A stretch of 64,000 nucleotides of DNA from Acanthosepion lycidas (lineage: Eukaryota > Mollusca > Cephalopoda > Sepiida > Sepiidae): positions 77,314,503 through 77,378,502 of the forward strand of contig OZ010586.1 of the NCBI GenBank assembly GCA_963932145.1, in the 5' to 3' direction. Positions 53,421-63,316 of the stretch are shown piece after piece. Positions within the stretch are counted from its first letter, which is position 1; every line of letters begins with the position of its first letter. Under the pieces are notes generated by a model. The model saw nothing but the letters and a program-made list of their open reading frames with translations. It was not told where the DNA came from and ran no database searches. A program made the position numbers and the translations under genes.

Positions 53421-53595
53421 CTCAGATAGCTTCCAGAACTGTTGCATTATAAAATGGATTTGCGAGATGATGCTTTCTCCAAACACTATAATCTTCACCT
53501 CTTCAATTCAATGGTCAACTGTTGTCTATCCTACATATCTTCATAATATGCATCTCTTACTCCCTCTGTGTACTCTCTTAGAACAGACTCATTTA

Positions 53596-53673
53596 TTAGG
53601 TTGGTGCAAAAATAATGTCGTTTTCTCACATAGTAACATATGTGAGAAAACAACATTATTTTTGCTAACCTAA
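53596..53673. mobile_element. Palindromic mariner MITE, copy 4 (78 bp)
   Basis: TTAGGTTGGTGCAAAAATAA at the left. The right end AAAACAACATTATTTTTGCT runs to AACCTAA, with the CACC segment lost. The centre reads TCACATAGTAACATATGTGA and differs from copies 1-3. TA flanks on both sides. Confidence 0.88.
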
Positions 53674-53789
53674 TAGTAACCCTCTATCTTCACGGACATT
53701 TTGGCCTCAGAATAATTTTAAAAATAAATGAATAAATGAAATAAATAATAGTAATTTTTTGGTTTCACTCTTCCTGCCTTTGTTTTAAT

Positions 53790-54095
53790 ATAACATACAC
53801 ACACACATATAAACTCAGACATACACACACACACACATACATACAAACATATAAACTTACACATGCACACATACACCTCAACATACATACATATAAACCC
53901 ACATATAAGCACATATAAAGACACACATGTGCACATACATATGCACACACAAATATGCATACACACATACACACAGATATGCACACATGCACATGGATAT
54001 ACATATACATACATACATACAGATATACCCATGCATACGCATACACATGCACCTACACTTACATATAAACACACACACACAAATATATACACTAT
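53790..54095. repeat. (CA)-rich low-complexity tract
   Basis: Imperfect ACACAC/ACATAC repeats create five overlapping open frames of 63-124 codons rich in C, V, Y or H, T. They are artefacts. Confidence 0.92.
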
Positions 54096-54320
54096 ACAAT
54101 TGGAAAAAATGTTTATGAAAATATAATGTTTTGAAAAAATATCTGATAATACATTTCACCCATTTTGAGCTTCATCAGAATTATTTTAAATAAACATACA
54201 AATACATACACACACAATTCACTTTTTGTCGTCGATCAGATGAAGCCCAAAATGCATTATCATTACATTTTTTTGGAACATTATACTTTCATGAACGTTT
54301 TTTTCCAATTGTCAATAAAT
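54096..54320. repeat. Imperfect inverted repeat carrying hammerhead-like motifs
   Basis: 54100-54180 (GGAAAAAATGTTTATGAAAA to GAGCTTCATCAG) is about 75-80% complementary to 54237-54318. On the minus strand 54178-54151 reads CTGATGA, A, GCTC, AAAAT, GGGT, GAAATGT, similar to a hammerhead core with stem II. The plus-strand partner at 54237 reads CAGATGAAGCCC and is more decayed. Confidence 0.6.
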
Positions 54321-54474
54321 ATATAACAATGTCAAGATCATTTACCCAAATTCTTAACACCCTACACAATGTATAGCAAAAAGTTATTTCCCTAATCTCT
54401 TTCTTAAAATCTGACCAAATGGCTAAATATCAGAATTTTATTTTAAGGGCCTCAATGAGCAGAACGACTTTTCA

Positions 54475-54535
54475 TTCTCTTTCACTCACAGTAACACCTT
54501 GCATCCTAGTAGCATTATGACTTGCAGTCATTCAA
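54475..54535 (+). mobile_element. LINE 3' tail (CR1/Jockey-like)
   Basis: CACAGTAACACCTTGCATCC and TAGTAGCATTATGACTTGC match the 3' UTR at 17285-17330. Confidence 0.5.
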
Positions 54536-55249
54536 AAAGAAATGTCATTCTCTTTCCTTTATAGAAATTAGTGCCAGTTCTGTGATTTCCATAAAAAGTA
54601 GGTTTTATGAGGTGGAATTGCTAGTCACACACCCATCCAGTTTTCATTGAGTGTCAATCCTTCTTGACAGGTTATCAATTGAAGCAAGAGAGCTAAGTCT
54701 ACCCTACTTTTTAACCCAAACTTGGAAAGAGAAAAAGGATTCATACATTTCACAATGACATCTGTAAAAAAGTAAACACAATGACCTCAGCTGATTTCAT
54801 TTTCCATGTTAATAACCATAGTCAAATATCACAGTATTGGGCATGATAATTTCTTCCTTTACCATGTATGATAAAACTTCACATATGAATAGTGGGATAT
54901 GCATTTATAATGCTCCTCAATGTTATTGATTGCTATTGATAAAATTACTGTATACCATAATTAAAGCTACTAGAATAGAAATTCATTTCATATTTCAACC
55001 CTGTGCAATCATCATTTAGAGTACATTTATTCAAAGAATATATAACGGAGAATTATAAGCTAAAATGATATCCAGTAAATGGGAAGAATGTAATAAATAA
55101 AAATAAAAAAAATAATAATAGAGGAAGAGACAATGAGGAACATAATTGAAACATACATGGTATACATATAGATATAGGTATAGATATAGATGCCATTGGA
55201 AAAGCATTATCTCAGTGATGTAAACATGTATCACTTCCAGATAAAATTT

Positions 55250-56134
55250 ACCTGTGTATAGTGCAACCAGTCACTGAAAATGCATGATTTCTAAACTCTT
55301 TAAAAAATATTGCCTGTGTATAGTGCAACCAGTCACTGAAAATGCATGATTTCTAAACTCTTTAAAAAAAATTACCTGTGTATAGTGCAACCAGTCACTG
55401 AAAATGCATGATTTCTAAACTCTTTAAAAAATATTGCCTGTGTATAGTGCAACCAGTCACTGAAAATGCATGATTTCTAAACTCTTTAAAAAATATTGCC
55501 TGTGTATAGTGCAACCAGTCACTGAAAATGCATGATTTCTAAACTCTTTAAAAAATATTGCCTGTGTATAGTGCAACCAGTCACTGAAAATGCATGATTT
55601 CTAAACTCTTTAAAAAATATTGCCTGTGTATAGTGCAACCAGTCACTGAAAATGCATGATTTCTAAACTCTTTAAAAAATATTGCCTGTGTATAGTGCAA
55701 CCAGTCACTGAAAATGCATGATTTCTAAACTCTTTAAAAAATATTGCCTGTGTATAGTGCAACCAGTCACTGAAAATGCATGATTTCTAAACTCTTTAAA
55801 AAATATTGCCTGTGTATAGTTCAACCAGTCACTGAAAATGCATGATTTCTAAACTCTTTAAAAAATATTGCCTGTGTATAGTGCAACCAGTCACTGAAAA
55901 TGCATGATTTCTAAACTCTTTAAAAAATATTGCCTGTGTATAGTGCAACCAGTCACTGAAAATGCATGATTTCTAAACTCTTTAAAAAAAGTTACCTGTG
56001 TATAGTGCAATCAGTCACTGAAAATGCATGATTTCTAAACTCTTTAAAAAATATTGCCTGTGTATAGTGCAACTGGTCACTGAAAATGCATGATTTCTAA
56101 ACTCTTTAAAAAAAGTTACCTGTGAATGGTGCAG
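55250..56134. repeat. 62-bp satellite, 14 units plus a partial
   Basis: The unit starts ACCTGTGTATAGTGCAACCA, continues GTCACTGAAAATGCATGATT and ends TCTAAACTCTTTAAAAAATATTG. The period is exactly 62 bp across 55250-56118. Internal units are nearly identical; the edge units carry TTACC instead of TTGCC. There is no open frame. Confidence 0.97.
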
Positions 56135-57439
56135 CATCTATGTTTTGTGTAAAAAATGATCATAAAAATTTGCACTATGCTGAAGTTTATATATGGTAGG
56201 TTGCATCTTTTTGAGACTAAATAAAAGTAGAAATTATTTTTTTGTTGTGTCAACCCTGAAGCTTAAGGAGTGTTGACTCATGAAAACAATTCTTTATACA
56301 AGAATGTCAATCCATTATAAAAAATGAAAGCTGCCCTGGTTCCAGGCTTGGGAATTATGATAAGCCTAATATTATTGTAAATAAATATATACAATAATAT
56401 AATAATATATGTAAATATTGCCATGGGTTATAAAAAATAATCTCAAAAGAGAAGCAAAATATTATAATAAAAATAGTGGTCAAACTCATAATGTTGAACA
56501 ACTGATGCATTTAGTGTGTTATTTCATAAAAAATACCTTTTGTGTTCATATAATGTTTTATTTAAATTACTTGAGGTTTATTTTATGTATTTCTTGTGAC
56601 AATTATTACAGGTGATAAAGTAAATTTCTCCTTCAAGCTTTACCTTATCATTTTGTTTTGTATTAATTAAATCCTTTATTCTTTTAGAAGTAGTTGTAAC
56701 AAATTTTATGTTAATCTCAAATAAATTGTTTTCCATTGTAGAGTGGTAGAACAATATATTTTGATTTGTAGGGTTTGTCAGGAAAGTTAGCTTTTCTATT
56801 AAAATATTTTACAAGCTTTTTTTGCAGTAGACAATTAGGGTACTGGAGGATCTTAAAAATATTTTGAATGTATTTCTCCTCTTCATGTAAATATTGAGTG
56901 CTATAAATTCTGCATGCTCTTAAATAGAATCTGGTTACTATTCTTAAAATTTATTTTGTTGTTATGGAAAGAATAGAAATTTATGAGGTCATTTTTATTT
57001 TGGTTTGCAATGGATACTTGGTTTTAGGCTATTGCTACTGCAGTGTAACATATCTAGGAAAGGTAGAGTTTTGTTTATTCCCATTTCTTTTTATTCCTTA
57101 TTCATTTTATTCTCAGAAGATTCTATAGTATGTTCGACTTTGTCATACTTTTATCCCTAAAATTGTTCTTGATATAGAAAAAATTATACTTTGTTTTCCC
57201 CAAACAATGCTTATACAAATAATAAAATATATATGCAATCATCGATTTACATCTTTTTATAGACTTCCTGTTTTTTTTTGCTAGGGAATTGAAATGTTTA
57301 GAATTTCATTCTTAGATTGCTTGTCTTTCATATAATTATTCATATGAATATCTACCATAAAATGGTGATCCCAGAAAGAAATTCTCTTGGAATCATCCTG
57401 TAAGGATACAAAGGGTGCTTATTTCCATTTGGTGAAGAT

Positions 57440-57620
57440 AAGTCACGTGGTCCATGCTTAATGACATCACTTCAGACAGTGACAAAAGTGGCAGTCAAAT
57501 GTTCAGTTCGTTTACAGCAGCCACCATGTGAGGTTGCTTTCTTTTAGCCTGTGTATCCTTAGTATATAAAAGTCTCTCTGAGAACCAATCATTTTTGTCA
57601 TTCTTTCAGTCATTCTCTTC
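57440..57620 (+). promoter_or_regulatory. Promoter-like cluster (possibly LTR)
   Basis: CACGTG E-box at 57444-57449, TGACATCA (CRE-like) at 57462-57469, TATATAAA at 57563-57570 and TTTCAGTCATTC (initiator-like) near 57605. Spacing from TATA to TCAGT is about 43 bp, longer than usual. No gene follows; an LTR or a chance cluster is possible. Confidence 0.35.
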
Positions 57621-57651
57621 CATCCATGAATTGCGGTGTTATTATATCATG

Positions 57652-57828
57652 GATATAATAATGCTCATAACAAGGGAAATACAAATTGAAGAATAAATCT
57701 TTCTTTTATAGCTTTCTTCCATTACAATCCCAAAGAAAAAGATATAATAATGCTCATAATGAGGAAAATACAAATGGGAGAATAAATCTTTCTTCTGTAG
57801 CTCTCTCCCATTACAATCCTAATGAAAA
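57652..57828. repeat. 89-bp tandem duplication
   Basis: Two units starting GATATAATAATGCTCATAA at 57652 and 57741, about 88% identical. Confidence 0.9.
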
Positions 57829-58779
57829 AGAAAAGGATAAACCAACAAAAACTACATGTAATCTGCACATTTACTTCATACAAGAGTTGTTATCATTTTG
57901 TAAAGTTAATATTACTTTGTATTTTTACTTTATCAGTTTACTTTATGATATCTAATTAAAGAGTAGACATTAATTTATATTTTACTTTCACAGTTCTTTA
58001 ATGAACTTCACTGTCACATAATTAGCACCAAATTGTAGAGCCCCTAGTGTAAAGTTAAATATTCAAACTACTTTTACTCTGACAAGAAGTTTTGTTGATA
58101 TATCTACAACAATTTATGGTTGCCTTTATATTTTGCCAACTAAGAAGCTTCAACATTACCATTTATATCAGCTTTCAAATAAAAGACACATTTTATGTGT
58201 TCAACAATTCAACTATAATTCCCTGACTTATGTACTGTCACATTTTCGCTAAAGTCAGCCTTCTTCATTGTCATATTGAGATCTACATCATTAGATATTG
58301 CCTCCAACTTAAAGCCGCTACCATTTATTTTGCCTGTGATATGTTGCCCATAATTCTTATCACACTGCACAATCCTGGCTCTAACACAATTACATTATTT
58401 ACTAGCCTCTTTTAAACTTGCTTTTCAGCCAAAGTTATTCCAAGACTCACTAACTCAATGTTTCCTGAACTTTGACTTCTCTTTAGCATCTTAATCATTT
58501 CAATTCTGGGCTATTACTCATTTCGGTTTAATGCTACACACTATATTTCAAGAAGGAATATTTGCCAGAAATTCTTGCTGCATTACTCAGTTACACCACT
58601 TTGAATTTTATTTCAAACACTGGCTTATATAATTAAATACGGAGTGGGATATAGAGTTTACAAATATAAATATGGGTGGGGTATTTTTAATTAACTCTAA
58701 AGTCAGTCAGTTATATGCCATGCATTATACACGCTTAGGCGATCATGTATCTGACGTGGCAGATTTTTTTCCCACAGTA

Positions 58780-58995
58780 GGTTGCCATTTCTTTCTGTGG
58801 TAGACCAGTTGCCATCCAAGACTATAGAACCCAGTCTGTCCTGCTACTTATCCATAGCTTGGGGAAGGAGAAGAAGATTCGTACCTTTCCCAAGGGTATT
58901 AGCATGTAAGTGAATCTAATGGATTCAAGTGGAATTCGAACACTGCTCTCCGATTCCTCGATCTGAGCCACTATCCATTACTCCATAATGCCTCT
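58780..58995 (-). mobile_element. tRNA-derived SINE
   Basis: Minus strand: GGAGTAATGGATAGTGGCTC, GGAGAGCAGTGTTCGAATTC (B-box-like), CACTTACATGCTAATACCCT, GGGAAAGGTACGAATCTTC, TATGGATAAGTAGCAGGAC and TGGATGGCAACTGGTC. The best preserved copy in the window. Confidence 0.85.
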
Positions 58996-59104
58996 AAAGT
59001 ACTTATATATTATAACATATTTAAATTATAGAATACATTGTACATATGTTTAAAGAACTATAAAAAAATTAAATGTGAAAGAAAAAAACAAGGAAGAAAA
59101 AGTG

Positions 59105-59265
59105 TACATACAGAGACCGCAGTGGAGGCATGGTGGAGTAATGGATAGTGTCACGGATTGAGGAATCAGAGAGCCGAGTTCCATTACATTCACTTACATG
59201 CTAATCCCCTTGGAAAAGATATGAATCCTCTTCTTTTCTCCTCTATGAACTGATTTTTTTCATGA
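59105..59265 (+). mobile_element. tRNA-derived SINE, inverted to its neighbour
   Basis: GAGGCATGGTGGAGTAATGG, ATAGTGTCACGGATTGAGGA, GAGAGCCGAGTTCCATTACA, CACTTACATGCTAATCCCCT and GGAAAAGATATGAATCCTC. It lies head to head with the SINE at 58780-58995. Confidence 0.82.
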
Positions 59266-59289
59266 CAGTCCCAAAGTCTTGGTCAATTG

Positions 59290-59770
59290 TGATTAAAAAT
59301 GATGTGCTCTTATGTTTTATAGATTGCACAAAGCATTTGATAATGTATAGCACAAAGATCTATTTGAACTGTTAGGGAAATTCACTCTATTTGGGAAAGA
59401 TGCTAGAATAATCCCGTACTTATATTCAGAACAAATCACTGGAATATGAACAGAGTATATACACAAAAAATAGAAGAGGCATAAGGCTAGGGTGTGTCTT
59501 CTTGCCTGATTTCTTCAGCCTCTATTCTAAAAGAGTTGAAGGCCCTAGCATTCATTGGCACAATCTTAATCACATACACAGATGACACTTTCTTGATGGC
59601 AGGCACAAAAAGAAAACTACAGGACTTCCTGCACAGAGGATTAAAAGAAATCAAAGACAGGGATAACCATGAGCTATATGTAGACAGAGAATATGGCTGT
59701 CAGAAAAATTAAAAGGCTATGGAGAGCCATGTTCGTCCACATTCCTAAAAAGGACATGACACATAGAAGA
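59290..59770 (+). pseudogene. LINE (RTE-like) RT relic, copy 1
   Basis: LHKAFDNVxHKDLFELLGKF, TLFGKDARIIPYLYSEQI, then after a deletion GTILITYTDDTFLMAGTKRK, LQDFLHRGLKEIK, then the 3' end LWRAM-like (59715) and AAGGACATGACACATAGAAG. The catalytic YADD reads YTDD. The RT centre is deleted. Confidence 0.8.
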
Positions 59771-59869
59771 ATTTTTACAGTGTTTGATTCATGGTTTTTC
59801 TAATAATAATTATTTGCTTCTTAAAAACTCTCTGCATTTCGAATAATAATATGGAAGCGTTTGTCTTGT

Positions 59870-60625
59870 AATAAATATGCAAAAATAGAAACAGGCGTAA
59901 GACAAATGTGCATCTTCTTAATAGATTTATTAAACTTTTACAGTGAGGTGATCCTGACAGAATTACATGTTCTACCAGGATTTATTACTGGCGGTCACCT
60001 TAATGACATCAGATATACAGGTGACATAGTCTTGATGACAGACATGGAAGTGAAACTACAGTAACTCCTACAGAAACTATTAAAGGAATAGGAGAAGAAA
60101 AGACTATCAACTAGAAGAGAGAATGTATTGTTGTTAACAAAAAAAGCAGTCCAATATGTGAATTAGGCATAGGAGATGCCAAAAGCAAGGAAGGACAAAA
60201 ATTCAAATATCTAGGAACTGTTTTAACAGAAGCTACAAAATACAGCACCAAAATCTGAAGGTGCATTTTAATATTGAAAGATGCCTTCCTAAAGCTAAGC
60301 AAAATATTAATAAACAGGCAAATTTTGTTTGAAATAAAAACAAGGGTACTGAATTGTTATGTAGTATTGTTCCTCTTATATGACAGTGAATTCTGGACAA
60401 TCCCCTTGCTGATGAAAAAGGCTTGGAGAATTTGACACTCACAGGACATTTTAAAGATAGAGAAACAGAAGAAAGCAGCAAATAACCTACATAACAAGCA
60501 TATGTAAATGGTTGGCAAAACAGAGATTAGGAGATATAGCAAAAAAAAAATGACAGGGAAGTACAAAGGACAGAAAGTTGTGGAGCACCATAATCTTTCA
60601 AATGCTGGAGAGAGATACAGATTGC
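59870..60625 (+). pseudogene. LINE (RTE-like) RT relic, copy 2
   Basis: YAKIETGVRQMCIFLIDLLN, FYSEVILTELHVLPGFITGG, LNDIRYTGDIVLMTDMEVKL. The palm motif YADD is YTGD, so it is inactive. It continues DAFLKLSKILINRQ, LLMKKAWRI, then LTGHFKDRETEESSK and QKVVEHHNLSN at the 3' end. Several frameshifts. A further 3' tail of the family is at 60825-60905. Confidence 0.82.
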
Positions 60626-60824
60626 AAAAGTTTAAGGATGTTTTAATTAACACATTGATTGGTTGAAAAATTATAACTGAAAAATAACAAGAAAAAATAA
60701 ATAAATATAATTTGTGATCTTACAACTGAAATGAAGCTTTTCCAATGATCAAAATGTCATTGTCATTAGCTGGAAAAGAATAAACTTATAGAATAATTCC
60801 CACAAAGGCAATCATTATGAAGAG

Positions 60825-60905
60825 GTACTAAGTACAAAAAGTTGTTGAAAGCCATGATCACCTGTGACCTGAATGGATAAAGGACATAGAAGTCTTTTTT
60901 TTGGT
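60825..60905 (+). mobile_element. LINE (RTE-like) 3' tail
   Basis: AGTACAAAAAGTTGTTGAAA, GCCATGATCACCTG and AAAGGACATAGAAG match the family terminus at 48985-49040. Confidence 0.65.
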
Positions 60906-61384
60906 GGGGTGGGGGCTGTGAAAGAAGAAGGATGCAAATCTCTGTGCTCCCAAAATGCAATGTCTTCATATGTAGAGTGATTGGTCCCAGGTGGATCTTT
61001 TCTTGTAGTGAAGTGGGTGCTTTACCTTTTTTTTCTGCAGGAATATCTTTTATGGTAATGATTATTGGTTGTAAACATTTAGTAATGTCTAGAAAATAAA
61101 TAAAAAATATTTGTATACCACAAGAAAATCGATTTTGCAAGATAATTTTATCACCAGAATAAATTTCCTACTTTTCATCATACTTTTTTCATTGGAGATT
61201 TACCAGGAACAAATGGAGTCTATTTTGTTTTTCTTATTACTTATGAAATTTTATATTTATGTTTTTGGCTGGGCTCTTTGAAAATGAATTTTGAAACAAG
61301 TGATTAATAACAATAACAAATTTTCTGTTGAGGAAAAAAGATTTTATTTCTTATTCATATGAGAACATATGTGGGATTATATAA

Positions 61385-61770
61385 CAGCACTAAAAAAATG
61401 GAATTGACAGCAGAAAGACTCAAGCTCCACAGCAAGGTAGCTGCAGCAAAAGTAGAGAAGGCAACAAAAGTATCTGTTTGGTCCTAAAATCAGGATTGTC
61501 TGATGGGGGGAAAACCCTTGAGGTAAGCCTCATTTGTTCCAAAAATTGGTATTAGTTCAATTCTTAGTCCAAGTTGTACATGTCAAAACTGATAGTAACT
61601 GAGCAATAATAAAAAAAGAGCAATTTGATCTATCTCTTGATATGGATGGCAGAATTGGTGGAAATTCCTTGAACATTGCCAGGATTGACAGACACCTGAA
61701 GAAGTCCAGAGGATACAACAGTCAAAAGGTTGTGATAATAACAACAACAACAATGAGGACTATAAAATGA
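61385..61770 (+). pseudogene. Probable LINE polyprotein fragment with microsatellite tail
   Basis: MELTAERLKLHSKVAAAKVE, and after stops [31 protein letters not shown]. It is followed by ATAATAACAACAACAACAAT and then (TA)n. Coding-like but not firmly assigned. Confidence 0.4.
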
Positions 61771-61772
61771 TA

Positions 61773-61840
61773 AATATATATATATATATATATATATATT
61801 TAAATATATATATATATATATATAAATATATATATATATT

Positions 61841-61884
<44 letters not shown>
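61773..61884. repeat. (TA)n microsatellite
   Basis: TA runs with TTTAAATA interruptions. Confidence 0.95.
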
Positions 61885-61893
<9 letters not shown>

Positions 61894-62084
61894 ACACTCC
61901 TCTCCAAAAGTATGTGACGATTTATTGTAACTACAAGACAAATTCTTTTGTTTTTGTTGTTCACTGAAGATATTTGAGTTTAAGATCAAAAGATGAATAT
62001 GTGACAAGTGTTCAGTGTTCAAAAGAAGAATATGAGACAAGTGTTCAGTGTTATGCTTAATCACACCAAGATAAAAAATTAATT

Positions 62085-62114
62085 CTGATGAAGTCCTAAA
62101 GGATGAAACATGTC
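62085..62114 (+). ncRNA. Hammerhead-like motif
   Basis: CTGATGA (62085-62091), an extra A, stem II GTCC/GGAT around TAAA, GAAAC (62105-62109), then ATGTC. The core and a possible cleavage triplet GTC are present. The extra A before stem II and a weak stem I make activity unlikely. Same family as 38148-38174. Confidence 0.5.
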
Positions 62115-62174
62115 ACATGAATGCTTTATACACTTTTTACATACATATATATACACTTTGTCATACATTTCTCC

Positions 62175-62178
<4 letters not shown>

Positions 62179-62227
<49 letters not shown>

Positions 62228-62254
62228 AGGTAGAAAACACAAACATTCATATGG

Positions 62255-62328
<74 letters not shown>
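62179..62328. repeat. (TA)n and (CA)n microsatellites
   Basis: TA runs at 62179-62222 and 62294-62328 and a CA run at 62267-62294. Confidence 0.95.
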
Positions 62329-62330
<2 letters not shown>

Positions 62331-62480
62331 CCAAAGTTTGATGCAATTTATTGATTTTTTAGTGTTTAGTATTTCATGATATTTTGTGTAATGTTGGTAA
62401 ATATATCTGTTAAAATGAAATTTCAGTATTATTTTCATTTTTGCATAATTTGGATGACAATGTATCCATCGCAGCCTTGC
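62329..62480 (+). mobile_element. Mariner (DD37D-like) 3' end, left arm
   Basis: TTTAGTATTTCATGATATTT, GGTAAATATATCTGTTAAAA, GCATAATTTGGATGACAATG and TATCCATCGCAG match the 3' UTR and terminal repeat at 37140-37240. It forms a large inverted repeat with 63068-63224. Confidence 0.8.
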
Positions 62481-63039
62481 TTGCTTTTCATGCTCTATGC
62501 CTGAAGCTATTGCTGTCACTGTATAAAACTTTATAAACTGTGAAAAGTGATTGTAATTTCTCAAGAGATTGTGCATAAAAACAGATAATCAAAGATCAAC
62601 AAAATTTCATGAAACCTTAGACCCAACATTGTAAATATATTTCAGTGTGTATATGCATATATATATAATATTAATCATAAGAATCCATTATACACATAAC
62701 CGATCATGTCAAACTGTAGCTAGTGTGCTAATGCACACAGACATCGGGCAGCCACTACTGGTTTGTTTGATAATATTGGCATGTATACCCATTTAGCTAA
62801 TTCAAATGTGAAAATCTGGGTCATTGGTGAATAGTACAATATACTGACTAGCTAATGTACTAAGTTACTAAAGGGGAAATACCTATGCTGTTGAAGATCT
62901 AACTGCCAAAAAATCATTGCTATTTGGGAAGAAAAAAATCCCTCAAAAAAACAAATTTACAAATGTAAAAAAATCACCACTATTTGTGGAAAGAAAATCA
63001 ACCAAATCACCACTATTTTCTTCTGTGTGCTAATATATG

Positions 63040-63070
63040 TATGTGTGTGCGTGTGTGTGTGTGTGTGTGT
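63040..63070. repeat. (TG)n microsatellite
   Basis: A GTGTGT run abutting the terminal repeat of the right arm. Confidence 0.9.
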
Positions 63071-63218
63071 AGGGTGTGATCGATAAATTGTCATCCAAAT
63101 TATGCAAAAATGAAAATAATACTGAAATTTCATTTTAACAGATATATTTACCAACATTACACAAAATATCATGAAATACTAAACACTAAAAAATCAATAA
63201 AATTGCATCAAACTTTGG

Positions 63219-63224
<6 letters not shown>
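63068..63224 (-). mobile_element. Mariner (DD37D-like) 3' end, right arm
   Basis: The complement of 62329-62480 with very few differences over about 135 bp (from GATAAATTGTCATCCAAATT to AATTGCATCAAACTTTGGAA). It also ends in (TA)n after GGAACTATATAT, as the left arm does. Confidence 0.85.
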
Positions 63225-63271
<47 letters not shown>

Positions 63272-63272
63272 T

Positions 63273-63312
<40 letters not shown>
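63223..63312. repeat. (TA)n(TG)n microsatellite
   Basis: TA run, GCGTGG, then a TG run. Confidence 0.95.

Positions 63313-63316
<4 letters not shown>

Noticed and set aside
53718-54159. Five overlapping frames of 63-124 codons rich in Cys, Val, Tyr or His, Thr
   Set aside because: Low-complexity (CA)-rich DNA; no domain or start context.
55250-56134. CRISPR-like array or tRNA/5S cluster
   Set aside because: A contiguous 62-bp satellite with no spacers and no pol III boxes.
61696-61725. Hammerhead-like CTGAAGA-AGTCC-AGA-GGAT
   Set aside because: GAAAC is absent, and the sequence is explained as coding for [12 protein letters not shown] in a LINE-like fragment.
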